NCBI RefSeq assembly: GCF_040187885.1 | Contig: NZ_JBDPLH010000010.1 | Location: forward strand, 124,001-188,000 | Length of the DNA: 64,000 nucleotides | Direction of reading: 5' to 3' | Source of the DNA: Roseateles_E cavernae | GTDB lineage: Bacteria; Pseudomonadota; Gammaproteobacteria; Burkholderiales; Burkholderiaceae_C | In this document: piece after piece, positions 16,043 to 24,719 of the stretch | Layout: every line of letters starts with the position of its first letter | Numbering within the stretch: the stretch's first letter is position 1 | Notes under the pieces: model-generated | What the model was told of the DNA's origin: nothing | The model's database searches: none | What the model saw: the letters and a program-made list of their open reading frames with translations, nothing else | Translations under genes and position numbers: made by a program

Positions 16043-16927
16043 ATGCGATTCATGGTTTTGATCAAGGCCGACAAGAACAGCGAAGCCGGCCAGATGCCCA
16101 GCGAACAGTTGCTGACCGAGATGGGCAAGTTCAACGAAGAACTCGTCAAGGCCGGCGTGATGCTGTCCGGCGAGGGCCTGCACCCCAGCAGCAAGGGCGC
16201 GCGGGTGCGTTTCTCGGGCAGGGAGCGCACGGTCGTTGACGGACCTTTTGCCGAGACCAAGGAGCTGGTCGCCGGCTTCTGGATCTGGCAGGTCAAGTCG
16301 CGCGAGGAGGCCCTCGAATGGGTCAAGCGCTGCCCCAACCCGATGGGTGAAAGCAGCGAGATCGAGCTGCGCCAGATCTTCGAGGCCGAGGACTTCGGCG
16401 CCGAGTACACGCCCGAGCTGCGCGCACAGGAAGACGGGCTGCGCGCCAAGCTGGCCGCGGTCGAGCCGGTGCCCGAATCGCGCGGCGCGATTCCCTATCT
16501 GGTGATACGCGGCGCGGCCGATGCGATCGGCTTCTACCAGCAGGTGCTCGGTGCCAGCGTGGCGTTCCGGCTCGATGCGCCGGACGGCAAGGTCATGCAT
16601 GCCGAGCTGAGCGTCGGCCCGGCCCGCTTCATGCTGACCGAGGAGCGGCCCGAGTACCAGGCGCTGAGCCCCCTGTCGGTGGGCGGCACGGGCAGCAGCG
16701 TGGTGGCCTATGTGCCCGACGTCGATGCGGCGGTGGCGCGCGCCATCGCGGCCGGCGCCACCCTGGGCATGCCGGTGGCCGACCAGTTCTGGGGCGACCG
16801 CAGCGGCAGCGTCACCGACCCCTTCGGCCACCAGTGGATGATTTCCACCCACATCGAGGATCCGACGCCGGAGCAGGTCCGGCAGCGGGTTCAGGCCATG
16901 TTCGAGGGCGGCGCCAAGCCTTGCTGA
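16043..16927 (+). CDS. YCII-domain (DGPF) and VOC/PhnB-like fusion protein
   Basis: A 294-residue two-domain protein. Residues 1-115 are a YCII/DGPF domain (MRFMVLIKADKNSEAG; RTVVDGPFAETKELVAGFWI), a small fold often found beside ECF sigma factors. Residues 145-285 are a VOC domain of the PhnB-like type (PYLVIRGAADAIGFYQQVLG ... GDRSGSVTDPFGHQWMISTH). Both domains usually occur as separate small proteins; here they are joined by a short charged linker. A good GGAGAG-like site (aaggagag) precedes ATG 16043. Function unknown; VOC proteins can be metal-dependent lyases, isomerases or dioxygenases or simply bind ligands. The gene's last 37 bp overlap the end of the converging gene. Confidence 0.85.
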   Translation: MRFMVLIKADKNSEAGQMPSEQLLTEMGKFNEELVKAGVMLSGEGLHPSSKGARVRFSGRERTVVDGPFAETKELVAGFWIWQVKSREEALEWVKRCPNPMGESSEIELRQIFEAEDFGAEYTPELRAQEDGLRAKLAAVEPVPESRGAIPYLVIRGAADAIGFYQQVLGASVAFRLDAPDGKVMHAELSVGPARFMLTEERPEYQALSPLSVGGTGSSVVAYVPDVDAAVARAIAAGATLGMPVADQFWGDRSGSVTDPFGHQWMISTHIEDPTPEQVRQRVQAMFEGGAKPC

Positions 16928-17244
16928 GCGTCGGGGCTGTGTTGCAGCCGGTTCAGCAGCTGGCGGGCACTCAGCTCCGAGGCTATCGCCAGCTCCAGCG
17001 GCGACTGCGACAGGCCCGAGCGCTCGTAATGCAGGTTCTCGTACAGCTGGGCCACCGCCGGGCTGGCGCGCAGCACCGCGAGCAGGGCGTCGCCCGGCAG
17101 ATCATCGGCAGCAATCAGCGCCTGCACGGTCCGCACCAGCTTGCGGTACTGCGCGGCGCCGACCAGGGCGGGGTTGGCGTCGACGCGCTCCAGCAGCTGC
17201 GTCATCGCGATCAGGTTCTCGATACGGCTTGTGGCGGTGGCCAT
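16891..17244 (-). CDS. Conserved-type small hypothetical protein
   Basis: A 117-residue protein from ATG 17244 (MATATSRIENLIAMTQLLER), chosen because an ACGAGG ribosome site lies nine bases upstream; an earlier ATG at 17289 lacks one. It is predicted all-helical, with no membrane segment or cysteine. I do not recognise the family. The coding potential is supported by the ordered hydrophobic-charged helix pattern (LENLIAMTQLLE, RKLVRTVQALI, LLAVLRASPAVAQLYENL). It converges on the YCII-VOC gene with a 37-bp tail overlap and is followed upstream by 165 bp with no other gene. Confidence 0.6.
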   Translation of the reverse strand: MATATSRIENLIAMTQLLERVDANPALVGAAQYRKLVRTVQALIAADDLPGDALLAVLRASPAVAQLYENLHYERSGLSQSPLELAIASELSARQLLNRLQHSPDAQQGLAPPSNMA

Positions 17245-17409
17245 GGCAGGGACCTCGTAGGGCTGGGCGGCGAGTCGTCGCCCTGACAAGGTTCAGATGG
17301 CAGCATATTGGCGCTTTTCAAGACGGCCCGATTGGCTGAACGAAGCGCCATTCGCCACCCACTGGGACCGCGCCCAGGAAACGCACAAAACGCCAGGCGT
17401 GCCGCCCCC

Positions 17410-18045
17410 TCAGCCCTGATAAGTCGCGTCACCGTGCGGCGCGGCGATGAACGCGGGCAGCCGTTCGGCCGCCGCCGAATAGGCTGTCAGCACGGGGAAG
17501 TCCGCCGCCGGCGCCAGCTCGGGCACCAGCTCGCGGGTGAAGTGCCAGACCACGGCCGTGGTCAAGCCGGCTTGATCCATGGCCGAGTCGGGTGCGGGCA
17601 GCGGCTGGCGGGCCAGCTCGGCCTCCAGCGCGCCATAGGCGGCCCGTGCCTGAGCCTGGATGCGCTCGACCCAGGGTGCGTGCTGCTTCTCGCTCGGGCG
17701 CAACGCACGCTCGTAGACGATCTGCACGGTCTTCTCGCAGCCCGCCAGCGCCAGGCCGATCAGGCGCAGCGCATGGCGGCGTGCGGCCAGCTCGGCGGGC
17801 ATCAGGCTGAGCCCCGGAGCGGCCATGGCCTCGGCATAGTCGAGGATCAGGCTGGAATCCATCAACACCGTGCCTTCATCGCAGACCAGGCTGGGCGCTT
17901 TGACCACCGGATTGACGGCGCTGAATTCCGCGAAGCCGCGAAACACCGAGATCGAGCGATGCGTGAACGGCAGGCCCAGCAACTGCAGCGAAATGGCGAC
18001 CCGCCGCACATAGGGCGAGTCCAGCATGCCGATCAGTTCCATCAT
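17410..18045 (-). CDS. Glutathione S-transferase family protein
   Basis: A 211-residue soluble GST. The N-terminal thioredoxin-like domain reads MELIGMLDSPYVRRVAISLQ with the proline-bounded strand NPVVKAPSLV and the glutathione gamma-glutamyl contact DSSLILDYAE (about residues 63-72); a helical C-terminal domain follows. Two consecutive ATG codons begin the gene. It stands alone between a small hypothetical gene and a divergent membrane-protein gene, so nothing in context points to a substrate. The catalytic residue could be Ser10 or Tyr12 near SPYVRR; proteins of this group in Burkholderiales often have unassigned roles. Confidence 0.88.
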   Translation of the reverse strand: MMELIGMLDSPYVRRVAISLQLLGLPFTHRSISVFRGFAEFSAVNPVVKAPSLVCDEGTVLMDSSLILDYAEAMAAPGLSLMPAELAARRHALRLIGLALAGCEKTVQIVYERALRPSEKQHAPWVERIQAQARAAYGALEAELARQPLPAPDSAMDQAGLTTAVVWHFTRELVPELAPAADFPVLTAYSAAAERLPAFIAAPHGDATYQG

Positions 18046-18172
18046 GCGTCTCCAGCAAGAACAGGGCGCTCAGTTTAGGCCGCCTTCGCGCCTGCCAAGC
18101 GCAGCAATGGGGGACACGCCCGCTACCATCTCGGCGTACCTGTCGATGCAGTGACCATGTCCGGAGCCGCCG

Positions 18173-18859
18173 ATGCAAGCCCCAAGCCGCAAGCCCGACC
18201 TCAGCCCGACGAAGCCGCTGCTGCGCCTGGGCCTGGCGCTGCTCACGCTGGGCGCCATCGCCTGGCAGCTGCGCATCCACCTGAGCCTGGGCATGGACCC
18301 GGTCAATTTCTTCAGCTACTTCACCAATCTGTCCAATCTGCTGGCGGCCAGCATGCTGCTGGTGCTGGCGCTGGACGAGTTGCTGAATAGCAGCCGCCTG
18401 GCGGCCCGGCCGGGCTGGCAAGGGCTGCGTGCCCGCTCCATCGCCAATATGCTGGTGGTGGGCCTGGTGTTCGCCGTGCTGCTGCGCAATGTGGATCTGG
18501 GCGCCTTGCTGCCCTGGATCAACTTCGTGCTGCACACGCTGATGCCTTGCGCGCTGCTGCTGGACTGGTGGCTGCGGCCACCGGCCGCCGACCATGGCCT
18601 GGCGGTCAGCGCGAGATCGCTGGGCCTGACCCTGCTGTTCCCGGCCCTCTATCTGATCTATGTGATGCTGCGCGGCTCGGCCACCGGCTGGTACCCCTAC
18701 CCCTTCCTGCGACCCGATCAGGCCGGTGGCGGACTGGCCGTGAGCGCCTATGCGCTGGGCATCGCAGTGAGCTTTGTGGTGGCCCATCTGTTCTTGCGGG
18801 CCGTGGCCGGTTGGCGGCTCAGGCTGTCTTCTTCGCCGCCCCCAGATAGGTCTCAATGA
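18173..18859 (+). CDS. Pr6Pr family integral membrane protein
   Basis: A 228-residue inner-membrane protein with about six membrane helices. The motif NFFSYFTNLSNLLAASMLL (second helix) and the late WYPYPFLRPDQAGGG segment are characteristic of the Pr6Pr family (also related to the FAR-17a/AIG1 fold), whose role in bacteria is unknown. A GGAG site lies seven bases before ATG 18173. Its last 41 bp overlap, tail to tail, the end of livF on the other strand. No neighbour suggests a function. Confidence 0.82.
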   Translation: MQAPSRKPDLSPTKPLLRLGLALLTLGAIAWQLRIHLSLGMDPVNFFSYFTNLSNLLAASMLLVLALDELLNSSRLAARPGWQGLRARSIANMLVVGLVFAVLLRNVDLGALLPWINFVLHTLMPCALLLDWWLRPPAADHGLAVSARSLGLTLLFPALYLIYVMLRGSATGWYPYPFLRPDQAGGGLAVSAYALGIAVSFVVAHLFLRAVAGWRLRLSSSPPPDRSQ

Positions 18860-19553
18860 CCCGCGAGTCGCGCGCCAGTTCGGATGCCGGGCCCTCCAGC
18901 CCGATCTCGCCGGTTTCCAGCACATAGCCGTAGTCGGCCACCTCCAGCGCGGCGCGGGCGTTCTGCTCGATCAAGAGGATGGACACGCCGGTGTCGCGCA
19001 GGCGCGCGACGATGCGGAAGATCTCCTTGACGATCAGCGGGGCCAGGCCGAGGCTGGGCTCGTCCAGCATCAGCACCTTGGGCTGGGCCATCAGCGCACG
19101 GCCGACGGCCAGCATCTGGCGCTCGCCGCCCGACAGGGTGCCGGCCAACTGCTCGCGGCGCTCCTTCAGCCGCGGGAACAGTTCGAACACCTTCTCCAGG
19201 CCCTCGCGCCAATCGCGCTGGCCCAGGCGCATCGGGCGGAAGCCGCCCAGCACCAGGTTGTCCTCGACGCTCATCGTCGTGAACAGCTCGCGCTTCTCCG
19301 GCACCAGGGCCAGGCCCTTCATGACCCGCTCCTCCAGGCCCAGCGTCGAGATGTCCTCGCCGTCGAACAAGACCTGACCCTTGGCGGGCAGCACGCCCAT
19401 CAGCGCGTTCAGCGTGGTGCTCTTGCCGGCGCCGTTGGGGCCGATCACGGTGACGACCGCGCCCTGCGGCAGGCGCAGGTTCAGCCCGCTCAGCACCTCG
19501 GCGCGGCCGTAGCCGGCGTGCAGATTGGTGACGTTCAGCAAGTCCTTGGCCAT
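18819..19553 (-). CDS. livF: Branched-chain amino acid-type ABC transporter ATP-binding protein LivF
   Basis: A 244-residue ATPase of the hydrophobic/branched-chain amino acid uptake family (HAAT). Walker A is GPNGAGKST, the signature LSGGERQMLAVGRAL, Walker B KVLMLDEPSLGL, and the C-terminus carries ARAALEVADYGYVLETGEI as in LivF. It is the last gene of livH-livMG-livF and starts 1 bp from the livMG stop. Together with the LivG half of the fusion protein it forms the ATPase pair. The transported substrate is not certain; members of this family also carry amides, urea or aromatic acids. Confidence 0.93.
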   Translation of the reverse strand: MAKDLLNVTNLHAGYGRAEVLSGLNLRLPQGAVVTVIGPNGAGKSTTLNALMGVLPAKGQVLFDGEDISTLGLEERVMKGLALVPEKRELFTTMSVEDNLVLGGFRPMRLGQRDWREGLEKVFELFPRLKERREQLAGTLSGGERQMLAVGRALMAQPKVLMLDEPSLGLAPLIVKEIFRIVARLRDTGVSILLIEQNARAALEVADYGYVLETGEIGLEGPASELARDSRVIETYLGAAKKTA

Positions 19554-19554
19554 C

Positions 19555-21345
19555 TCAATGCTCCGTTCCCAGATACGCCGCGCGCACTGCGGGGCTGGCC
19601 TGCACCTCGTCGGGCGTGCCCTCGATCAGCTTGGTGCCGAACTCCATCACGACGATGCGATCGGTCAGCCCCATCACGAACTCCATATCGTGCTCCACCA
19701 GCAGGATGCTCATGCCCTCGCGCTTGAGCTGGCGCAGCACCTCGCCCAGCGCCTGTTTCTCCTTGTGGCGCAGGCCGGCAGCCGGCTCGTCGAGCAGCAG
19801 CAGGGCCGGGTCGGTGCACAGCGCGCGGGCGATCTCCATCAGGCGCTGCGGGCCCAGCGCCAGATTGCCGGCCAGCTCGTGCATCTGGCCGGCCATGCCG
19901 ATGCGGCTCAGCTGGGCTTCGGCCTCCTTGAACAGGCGCCGCTCCTCGTCGCGGTCCAGGCGCAGCATCGCGCGCGCCGCGCCGCTGCGGCTGCGCAGAT
20001 AGCCGCCCAGCGCGACGTTCTCCAGCACCGTCATGTCGGCAATCATCTTGACGTGCTGGAAGGTGCGCGACATGCCGCGCCGCGCGATCTCGCGCGAGGC
20101 CTGGCCGCCGATGGCCTGGCCCCGGAAGCTCACGCCGCCGCTGGTCAGCGACAGCACGCCGGTGATCAGATTGAAGGTGGTGGACTTGCCGGCGCCGTTC
20201 GGGCCGATCAGGCCGACGATCTCACCGGCCCGTATCTGGAAGCTCACGTCATTGACGGCGACCAGGCCGCCGAACTGCTTGCGCACCTTGTCGACATCGA
20301 GCAGCAGCTCGCCGGCCTGCGGCTTGGGCCGAGCGGCCAGCGGGGCGGCGTCGGCCCAGTCGCGCTCGCGCTCGGCGGCCGGCAGCCAGCGCGAAGCAAA
20401 GCCGGTGATGTAAGGCCACAGCCCCTTGGGCGCGTACTTCAGCATCAGCACCAGCACCACGCCCAGCACGATGATTTCGAAGTTGCCGCTGCTGCCCAGC
20501 AGGGCCGGCAGCACTTCCTTCAGCTGGTCTTCGATGATCTTGACGATGCCGGCGCCGATGAAGGCCCCCCAGACCGTGCCGACCCCGCCGACCACGGCCA
20601 TGAACAAATACTCAATGCCCATCTTCAGTGCGAAGGGGCTGGGGTTCACGGTGCGTTGGAAATGCGCGAACAGCCAGCCCGACACCGAGGCCAGCAGCGC
20701 CGCGATCACAAAGATCTGAACCTTGTAGCGGAAGGTCGAGACGCCCATGGCCTCGGCCATCGTCGTCGCGCCATTGAGCGCGCGGATCGCGCGGCCGGGC
20801 CGCGAGTCCAGCAGATTGCGCACCGCCAGCGCCGCCAGGATGGCGAAGGCCCAGATCAGGAAATAGATCGCCCGGCCCTCGCGCAGGCTCCAGCCGAACA
20901 GCTCCAGCGCCGGCAGGCCCTGGATGCCGTCGTACTTGCCGAGGAACTCCATATTGCCCATCAGGTAGTTCAGGCTCAGCGCCCAGGCAATCGTCGCCAG
21001 CGGCAGGTAGTGGCCCGACATGCGCAGCGTCAGCAGGGCCAGCACCAGGGCGACGAGCAAGGTGATGCCCAGGCCGACGATCAGCGCCAGCCAGGGCGAG
21101 ACGGCATGGCCGGTGCTCAGCATCGCGGTCGTGTAGGCACCCAGGCCGACAAAGGCTGCCTGGCCGAAGGAGGTCAGGCCGCCGACCCCGGTCAGCAGCA
21201 CCAGGCCCAGCGCCACCAGCGCGAACAGGCCGATGTAGTTCATCTGCGTGATCCAGTACTCGGGCACCGGCAGCAGGGGCAGGACGATCAGCAGGGCCAG
21301 GCCCGCCAGCGGGAGGATTTTGCGCGCTTGCATCGTAGTGCTCAC
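19555..21345 (-). CDS. Fused LivM permease and LivG ATPase
   Basis: A 596-residue single chain joining two normally separate subunits. Residues about 1-325 are a LivM permease with eight or more membrane helices (GVGGLTSFGQAAFVGLGAYT; GHYLPLATIAWALSL; FMAVVGGVGTVWGAFIGAGI). After a linker rich in Ala, Arg and Pro (about 326-348) come the LivG ATPase domain with Walker A GPNGAGKST, signature NLALGPQRLMEIARAL, and Walker B LLLLDEPAAGL. The C-terminus EGTPDEVQASPAVRAAYLG is typical of LivG. The fusion is in frame with no stop between halves. It lies between livH (1 bp upstream) and livF. Confidence 0.93.
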   Translation of the reverse strand: MSTTMQARKILPLAGLALLIVLPLLPVPEYWITQMNYIGLFALVALGLVLLTGVGGLTSFGQAAFVGLGAYTTAMLSTGHAVSPWLALIVGLGITLLVALVLALLTLRMSGHYLPLATIAWALSLNYLMGNMEFLGKYDGIQGLPALELFGWSLREGRAIYFLIWAFAILAALAVRNLLDSRPGRAIRALNGATTMAEAMGVSTFRYKVQIFVIAALLASVSGWLFAHFQRTVNPSPFALKMGIEYLFMAVVGGVGTVWGAFIGAGIVKIIEDQLKEVLPALLGSSGNFEIIVLGVVLVLMLKYAPKGLWPYITGFASRWLPAAERERDWADAAPLAARPKPQAGELLLDVDKVRKQFGGLVAVNDVSFQIRAGEIVGLIGPNGAGKSTTFNLITGVLSLTSGGVSFRGQAIGGQASREIARRGMSRTFQHVKMIADMTVLENVALGGYLRSRSGAARAMLRLDRDEERRLFKEAEAQLSRIGMAGQMHELAGNLALGPQRLMEIARALCTDPALLLLDEPAAGLRHKEKQALGEVLRQLKREGMSILLVEHDMEFVMGLTDRIVVMEFGTKLIEGTPDEVQASPAVRAAYLGTEH

Positions 21346-21346
21346 T

Positions 21347-22390
21347 TCATTCTTCGTCTTTGTGCGGGTCGCGCAGCGAGCGCCACAGCAGCACCGGCAG
21401 GATGGAGGTGAACACGATCACCTCCTTGAAGGCGCTGGCCCAGAAGGAGCTGAACGACTCCAGCAGACCCACCAGCAGCGCGCCGACGGCGGCGGCCGGA
21501 TAGCTGGCCAGGCCGGCGAACACCGCCGCGACAAAGCCCTTCAGCCCGATCAGGAAGCCGCTGTCGTAGTTGATCGTCGTCGTCGTGCTGATCAGCAAGC
21601 CCGACAGCGCACCGATGAAAGCCGCCATCAGAAAGGACAGCTGGCCGGCGCTGGTGCTGGAGATGCCCATCAGCCGCGCGCCCAGGCGGTTCACCGCCGT
21701 GGCCCGCAAGGCCTTGCCGTAGAGGCTGTGCTCGAAGAACAGCCACAGCAGCACGATCAGCGAGGCCGCGCTCATGATGATGATCAGGGTCTGGCCCGAC
21801 AAGGTCAGCGGGCCCAGCTCGAAGCTGGCGTCCCAGAAGCTCGGGTTGGTCGAGCCCTCGGGGCCGAAGAACACCAGGCCCAGGCCGGTCAGCGCGAAGT
21901 GCACGCCCACCGAGACGATCAGCAGCACCAGCACCGAGGCATCGGCCAGCGACTGGTAGGCCAGGCGGTAGACCAGCGGGCCCATCGGCGTCACGATGGC
22001 CAGGGTCAGCAGCGCCTGCCAGCCCAGCGCCAGCTTCTGCGGCGCGGCCCAGAGCGCGAACAGCGCAATCGCCACCGGCAGCGCCGCCGCGCGCAGCACC
22101 GCCAGCAGCAGCCTGGCCGCCGGCTTGCCGGCGCGCAGGCCGGCCACCAGGTCCAGCACCGCCACCGCCAGCGCCATCGCCAGCAGGAACCAGATCGTGC
22201 CGGGCGTGTGGCCCAGCTGCAGGCCGGCCATCGTCAGCGCGCCATAGGCGACGAACTCGCCCTGCGGGATGAAGATGATGCGGGTGACCGCAAAAACCAG
22301 CACCGTGGCCAAGGCAAGGAGCGCGTAGATCGCCCCGTTGGTCACTCCGTCCAGCATCAGGATGCTTGCAATCGTGAAGTCCATCAACAC
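21347..22390 (-). CDS. livH: Branched-chain amino acid-type ABC permease LivH
   Basis: A 347-residue inner-membrane permease, first gene of the transport operon. The LivH start DGVTNGAIYALLALATVLVF and the motif RATAVNRLGARLMGISSTSA followed by GFVAAVFAGLASYPAAAVGA are family hallmarks. It is longer than a typical LivH (about 290-310) because of an extra hydrophobic pair near residues 60-125 (VLDLVAGLRAGKPAARLLLA), as seen in some betaproteobacterial homologues. No periplasmic binding protein gene (livK) adjoins the operon, so the partner must be elsewhere. The 292-bp upstream region contains direct and inverted repeats described separately. Confidence 0.92.
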   Translation of the reverse strand: MLMDFTIASILMLDGVTNGAIYALLALATVLVFAVTRIIFIPQGEFVAYGALTMAGLQLGHTPGTIWFLLAMALAVAVLDLVAGLRAGKPAARLLLAVLRAAALPVAIALFALWAAPQKLALGWQALLTLAIVTPMGPLVYRLAYQSLADASVLVLLIVSVGVHFALTGLGLVFFGPEGSTNPSFWDASFELGPLTLSGQTLIIIMSAASLIVLLWLFFEHSLYGKALRATAVNRLGARLMGISSTSAGQLSFLMAAFIGALSGLLISTTTTINYDSGFLIGLKGFVAAVFAGLASYPAAAVGALLVGLLESFSSFWASAFKEVIVFTSILPVLLWRSLRDPHKDEE

Positions 22391-22438
22391 ACCACCTGCG
22401 CCCGGGCTGGGCTGTCTCGGCGCACTCTAAACAAAAAC

Positions 22439-22504
22439 CCCTAGTGAAGCCCTAGTGCGAGGCCGCATTGACAAATGACAAACTTTCGTCCGACCAGTCG
22501 GTCG
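22439..22504. promoter_or_regulatory. Repeats in the livH / enoyl-CoA hydratase divergent spacer
   Basis: Two copies of CCCTAGTG (22439-22446 and 22450-22457) sit one helical turn apart, and CGACC-AGTC-GGTCG (22491-22504) is a perfect inverted repeat of the kind bound by TetR-type regulators of fatty and branched-chain acid genes. A TTGACA (22468-22473) lies between them. These are the only obvious structures in the spacer between the divergent livH and hydratase genes; I infer one or both are regulator sites. No regulator gene is adjacent. Confidence 0.4.
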
Positions 22505-22682
22505 AAATTGCTTTTACCCTGCTGGCCACTGTGTCAAAAGCGGGCAGCGCCCTGCCCGCGCCGCGTGCAAACAAGGCCCCAAGCCGGGGCGATTGGTGCT
22601 TACCCCAGCACCATGCTGGGACATCGGGCGATCAGCGCCCTAGACTCGCGCCTTCCCGAAGCCGCTACAGAAAAGCCTCACC

Positions 22683-23441
22683 ATGCCCGCCCACAGCCCC
22701 CTGCTGAAGATCGATGGCCCCCTCGCCCGCATCACGCTGCGCCGCCCCCAGGTCGCCAACCGGCTGGAGCTGATCGATCTGCAGACCCTGCGCGAGCAGC
22801 TGCGCCAGATCCATGCCGACCCAGCGATCCGCGTGCTGTTGCTCGATGCCCAGGGCCGGCACTTCTGCAGCGGCTTCAATATCGCTGCGGTGCCCGGCGT
22901 CGATGCCGGCGCGCTGTTCGAGGCGCTCAGCAATGACTGGGAGGCCGCCCGCCCGATCACCATTGCCGCGATCCAGGGCGGCGTCTACGGCGGCGCCACC
23001 GATCTGGCCCTGGCCTGCGACTTCCGCCTGGGCGTGCGCGGCAGCGAGATGTTTGTGCCGGCGGCGCGGCTGGGCCTGCACTTCTATCGCGGCGGTCTGG
23101 AGCGCTATGTCTCGCGCCTGGGCCTGCAGGTCGCCAAGCGCGTGTTGCTGGCCGGCCAGACCCTGGATGCCCAGGCCATGCTGGACTGCGGCTTTCTCGA
23201 CGAGCTGCTGGACGACGGCGCGGCCCTGAGCGCCGCCAGCACTGCGCTGTGCGAGCGCCTGCTCGGCATGGCGCCGCTGGCCTTGCTGGGCATGAAGCAA
23301 CACCTGAACGCGATCGCCGAGGGCCGGCTCGACGCCGACGCGCTGCGCGCCGATATCGAGCGCGCCAATGCCTCGGCCGACCTGGCCGAGGGCGTCGCCG
23401 CCTGGCAGGCCAAGCGCGCGCCCCGCTTCAGCGGGAGCTGA
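22683..23441 (+). CDS. Enoyl-CoA hydratase/isomerase family protein
   Basis: A 252-residue crotonase-fold protein. The oxyanion-hole segments are visible: HFCSGFNIAAV (about residues 60-70) and AIQGGVYGGATDLALACDFR (about 98-117). The usual catalytic glutamates are not obvious: the position after the second oxyanion motif reads GGATDLALA rather than GGGxELA, with Asp in place of Glu, and the later position reads PAARLGLHFYRGGLERYV. So it may be an isomerase, thioesterase-like or other crotonase rather than a true hydratase. It reads divergently from livH and ends overlapping the converging TPR gene by 14 bp. Confidence 0.85.
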   Translation: MPAHSPLLKIDGPLARITLRRPQVANRLELIDLQTLREQLRQIHADPAIRVLLLDAQGRHFCSGFNIAAVPGVDAGALFEALSNDWEAARPITIAAIQGGVYGGATDLALACDFRLGVRGSEMFVPAARLGLHFYRGGLERYVSRLGLQVAKRVLLAGQTLDAQAMLDCGFLDELLDDGAALSAASTALCERLLGMAPLALLGMKQHLNAIAEGRLDADALRADIERANASADLAEGVAAWQAKRAPRFSGS

Positions 23442-24543
23442 GGAGCAGCGACTCCTGCAAGACCTGCTTGCGGTGCGCCAGGCTCTCGGCGCGGATCGCC
23501 TGCTCGCGCCGGCGCAGCGCCATCAGCTCATCGACCGCCTGATGGTGCAGGCCCTGGGCCGCATAGACCTGGGCGGCCAGCTCATGGCCGCGCACCGCCA
23601 GGCTCTCGCTCTCGACCAGGGTGGCGATCGCAATCATCTCGTTGGCGGCCTGGCTCGCCTCCTCCCACTGGCCGGCCGCCCAGGCGATCTCGCTGCGCAA
23701 CCACATCACGGTGGCATGCAACCAGGGCGAGTAGCGCAGCTGGCGCACCCGCTCGAAGCTGCGCTGCAGATGGCGCCGTGCCGGCTCCAGCCGGCCCGAC
23801 CAGCAGGCCGCGAAACCCTCCAGCCACTCGGCGATCAGCATCGCGATCACCGGCGACGCGCCGTTGAGCATCGCGCCCTGGCGCAGCGGCCCGAGCGCGC
23901 GCGCCGGCTCCAGCAGCTGCTCCAGGCGCTCCAGCGAGATCGCCTCGCCCTGCAGATGGCGGCGGCCGAACTGTCGGAACAGCTCGCTGGTGCAGCGGTT
24001 GCCCAGCGGCTGCCAGCGGGCGGTGAGGTCGTCGCCCAGGTCCACCGCGAGCGCGCAGGTGCGCTCGAAGGCGGCATCGGCCGCGTCGAAATCGGCGTTC
24101 CACATCAGCGCGACGGCCAGATAGTTGTGGCTGAGCACGCGCAGGCGCAGATCGCCGCTGCGATCGGCCAGCGCGGTGCTGCGCAGCGCCACCTCCAAGG
24201 CCTCCTCGCCGTGGCCCAGGGTGCTGCAGGCATTGGCGTTCAGTGCCAGCGCGCGGGCTTCACCGGCCTCGTCGGCGGCACGCCGGAACAGCTGGGCGGC
24301 GCTGCGGCTGCTGCGCCAGGCCTGGCGCACATTCGAGCCCATCAGCTCGGCCTGGGCCATCATCAGCACCGCAGCGGCCTCGCCGCGCAGATCGGCGCTG
24401 CGCCGGGTCAGCTGTTGCGCGCGCTCGCCCAGGGCCTGGGCCTCGCGCAAACGCCCCTCGGACAGATGGCGCTGGGCCTGGGCCAGGCAGTCGCTGGCGG
24501 TCGGGCCGGTGGTCGTGGCGGGAACATCGTCGGGAGCGGCCAT
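23428..24543 (-). CDS. TPR-repeat protein resembling the N-terminal half of a diguanylate cyclase
   Basis: A 371-residue protein from ATG 24543 (MAAPDDVPATTTG), made of helical TPR-like repeats (AQRHLSEGRLREAQALGERA; EARALALNANACSTLGHGEE; SHNYLAVALMWNADFDAADA). The start is shared in style with the GGDEF protein at 26042 (MAAPDPAL), and the C-terminal helix ELMALRRREQAIRAESLAHR corresponds to the coiled-coil linker that precedes the GGDEF domain there. Here the chain ends at ESLLLSSR with no catalytic domain. It may be a truncated paralogue or a partner scaffold. No membrane segment or signal peptide is seen. Confidence 0.72.
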   Translation of the reverse strand: MAAPDDVPATTTGPTASDCLAQAQRHLSEGRLREAQALGERAQQLTRRSADLRGEAAAVLMMAQAELMGSNVRQAWRSSRSAAQLFRRAADEAGEARALALNANACSTLGHGEEALEVALRSTALADRSGDLRLRVLSHNYLAVALMWNADFDAADAAFERTCALAVDLGDDLTARWQPLGNRCTSELFRQFGRRHLQGEAISLERLEQLLEPARALGPLRQGAMLNGASPVIAMLIAEWLEGFAACWSGRLEPARRHLQRSFERVRQLRYSPWLHATVMWLRSEIAWAAGQWEEASQAANEMIAIATLVESESLAVRGHELAAQVYAAQGLHHQAVDELMALRRREQAIRAESLAHRKQVLQESLLLSSR

Positions 24544-24719
24544 CGGCGCGATTCTAGGCAGCCGCCACCGCGCCGATACCGTGCTTTCCCGACTCTTCAC
24601 CGGAGGGCCCGCACATGATGGAAAATAGCGCCCTCAGGGCGTGACGGCCAGATCGACGAAAATAGCGGCTTGCCGCCCGCCGTCGCGAGCATTCCTTTCT
24701 CTTACTACCCAGGACCAGC

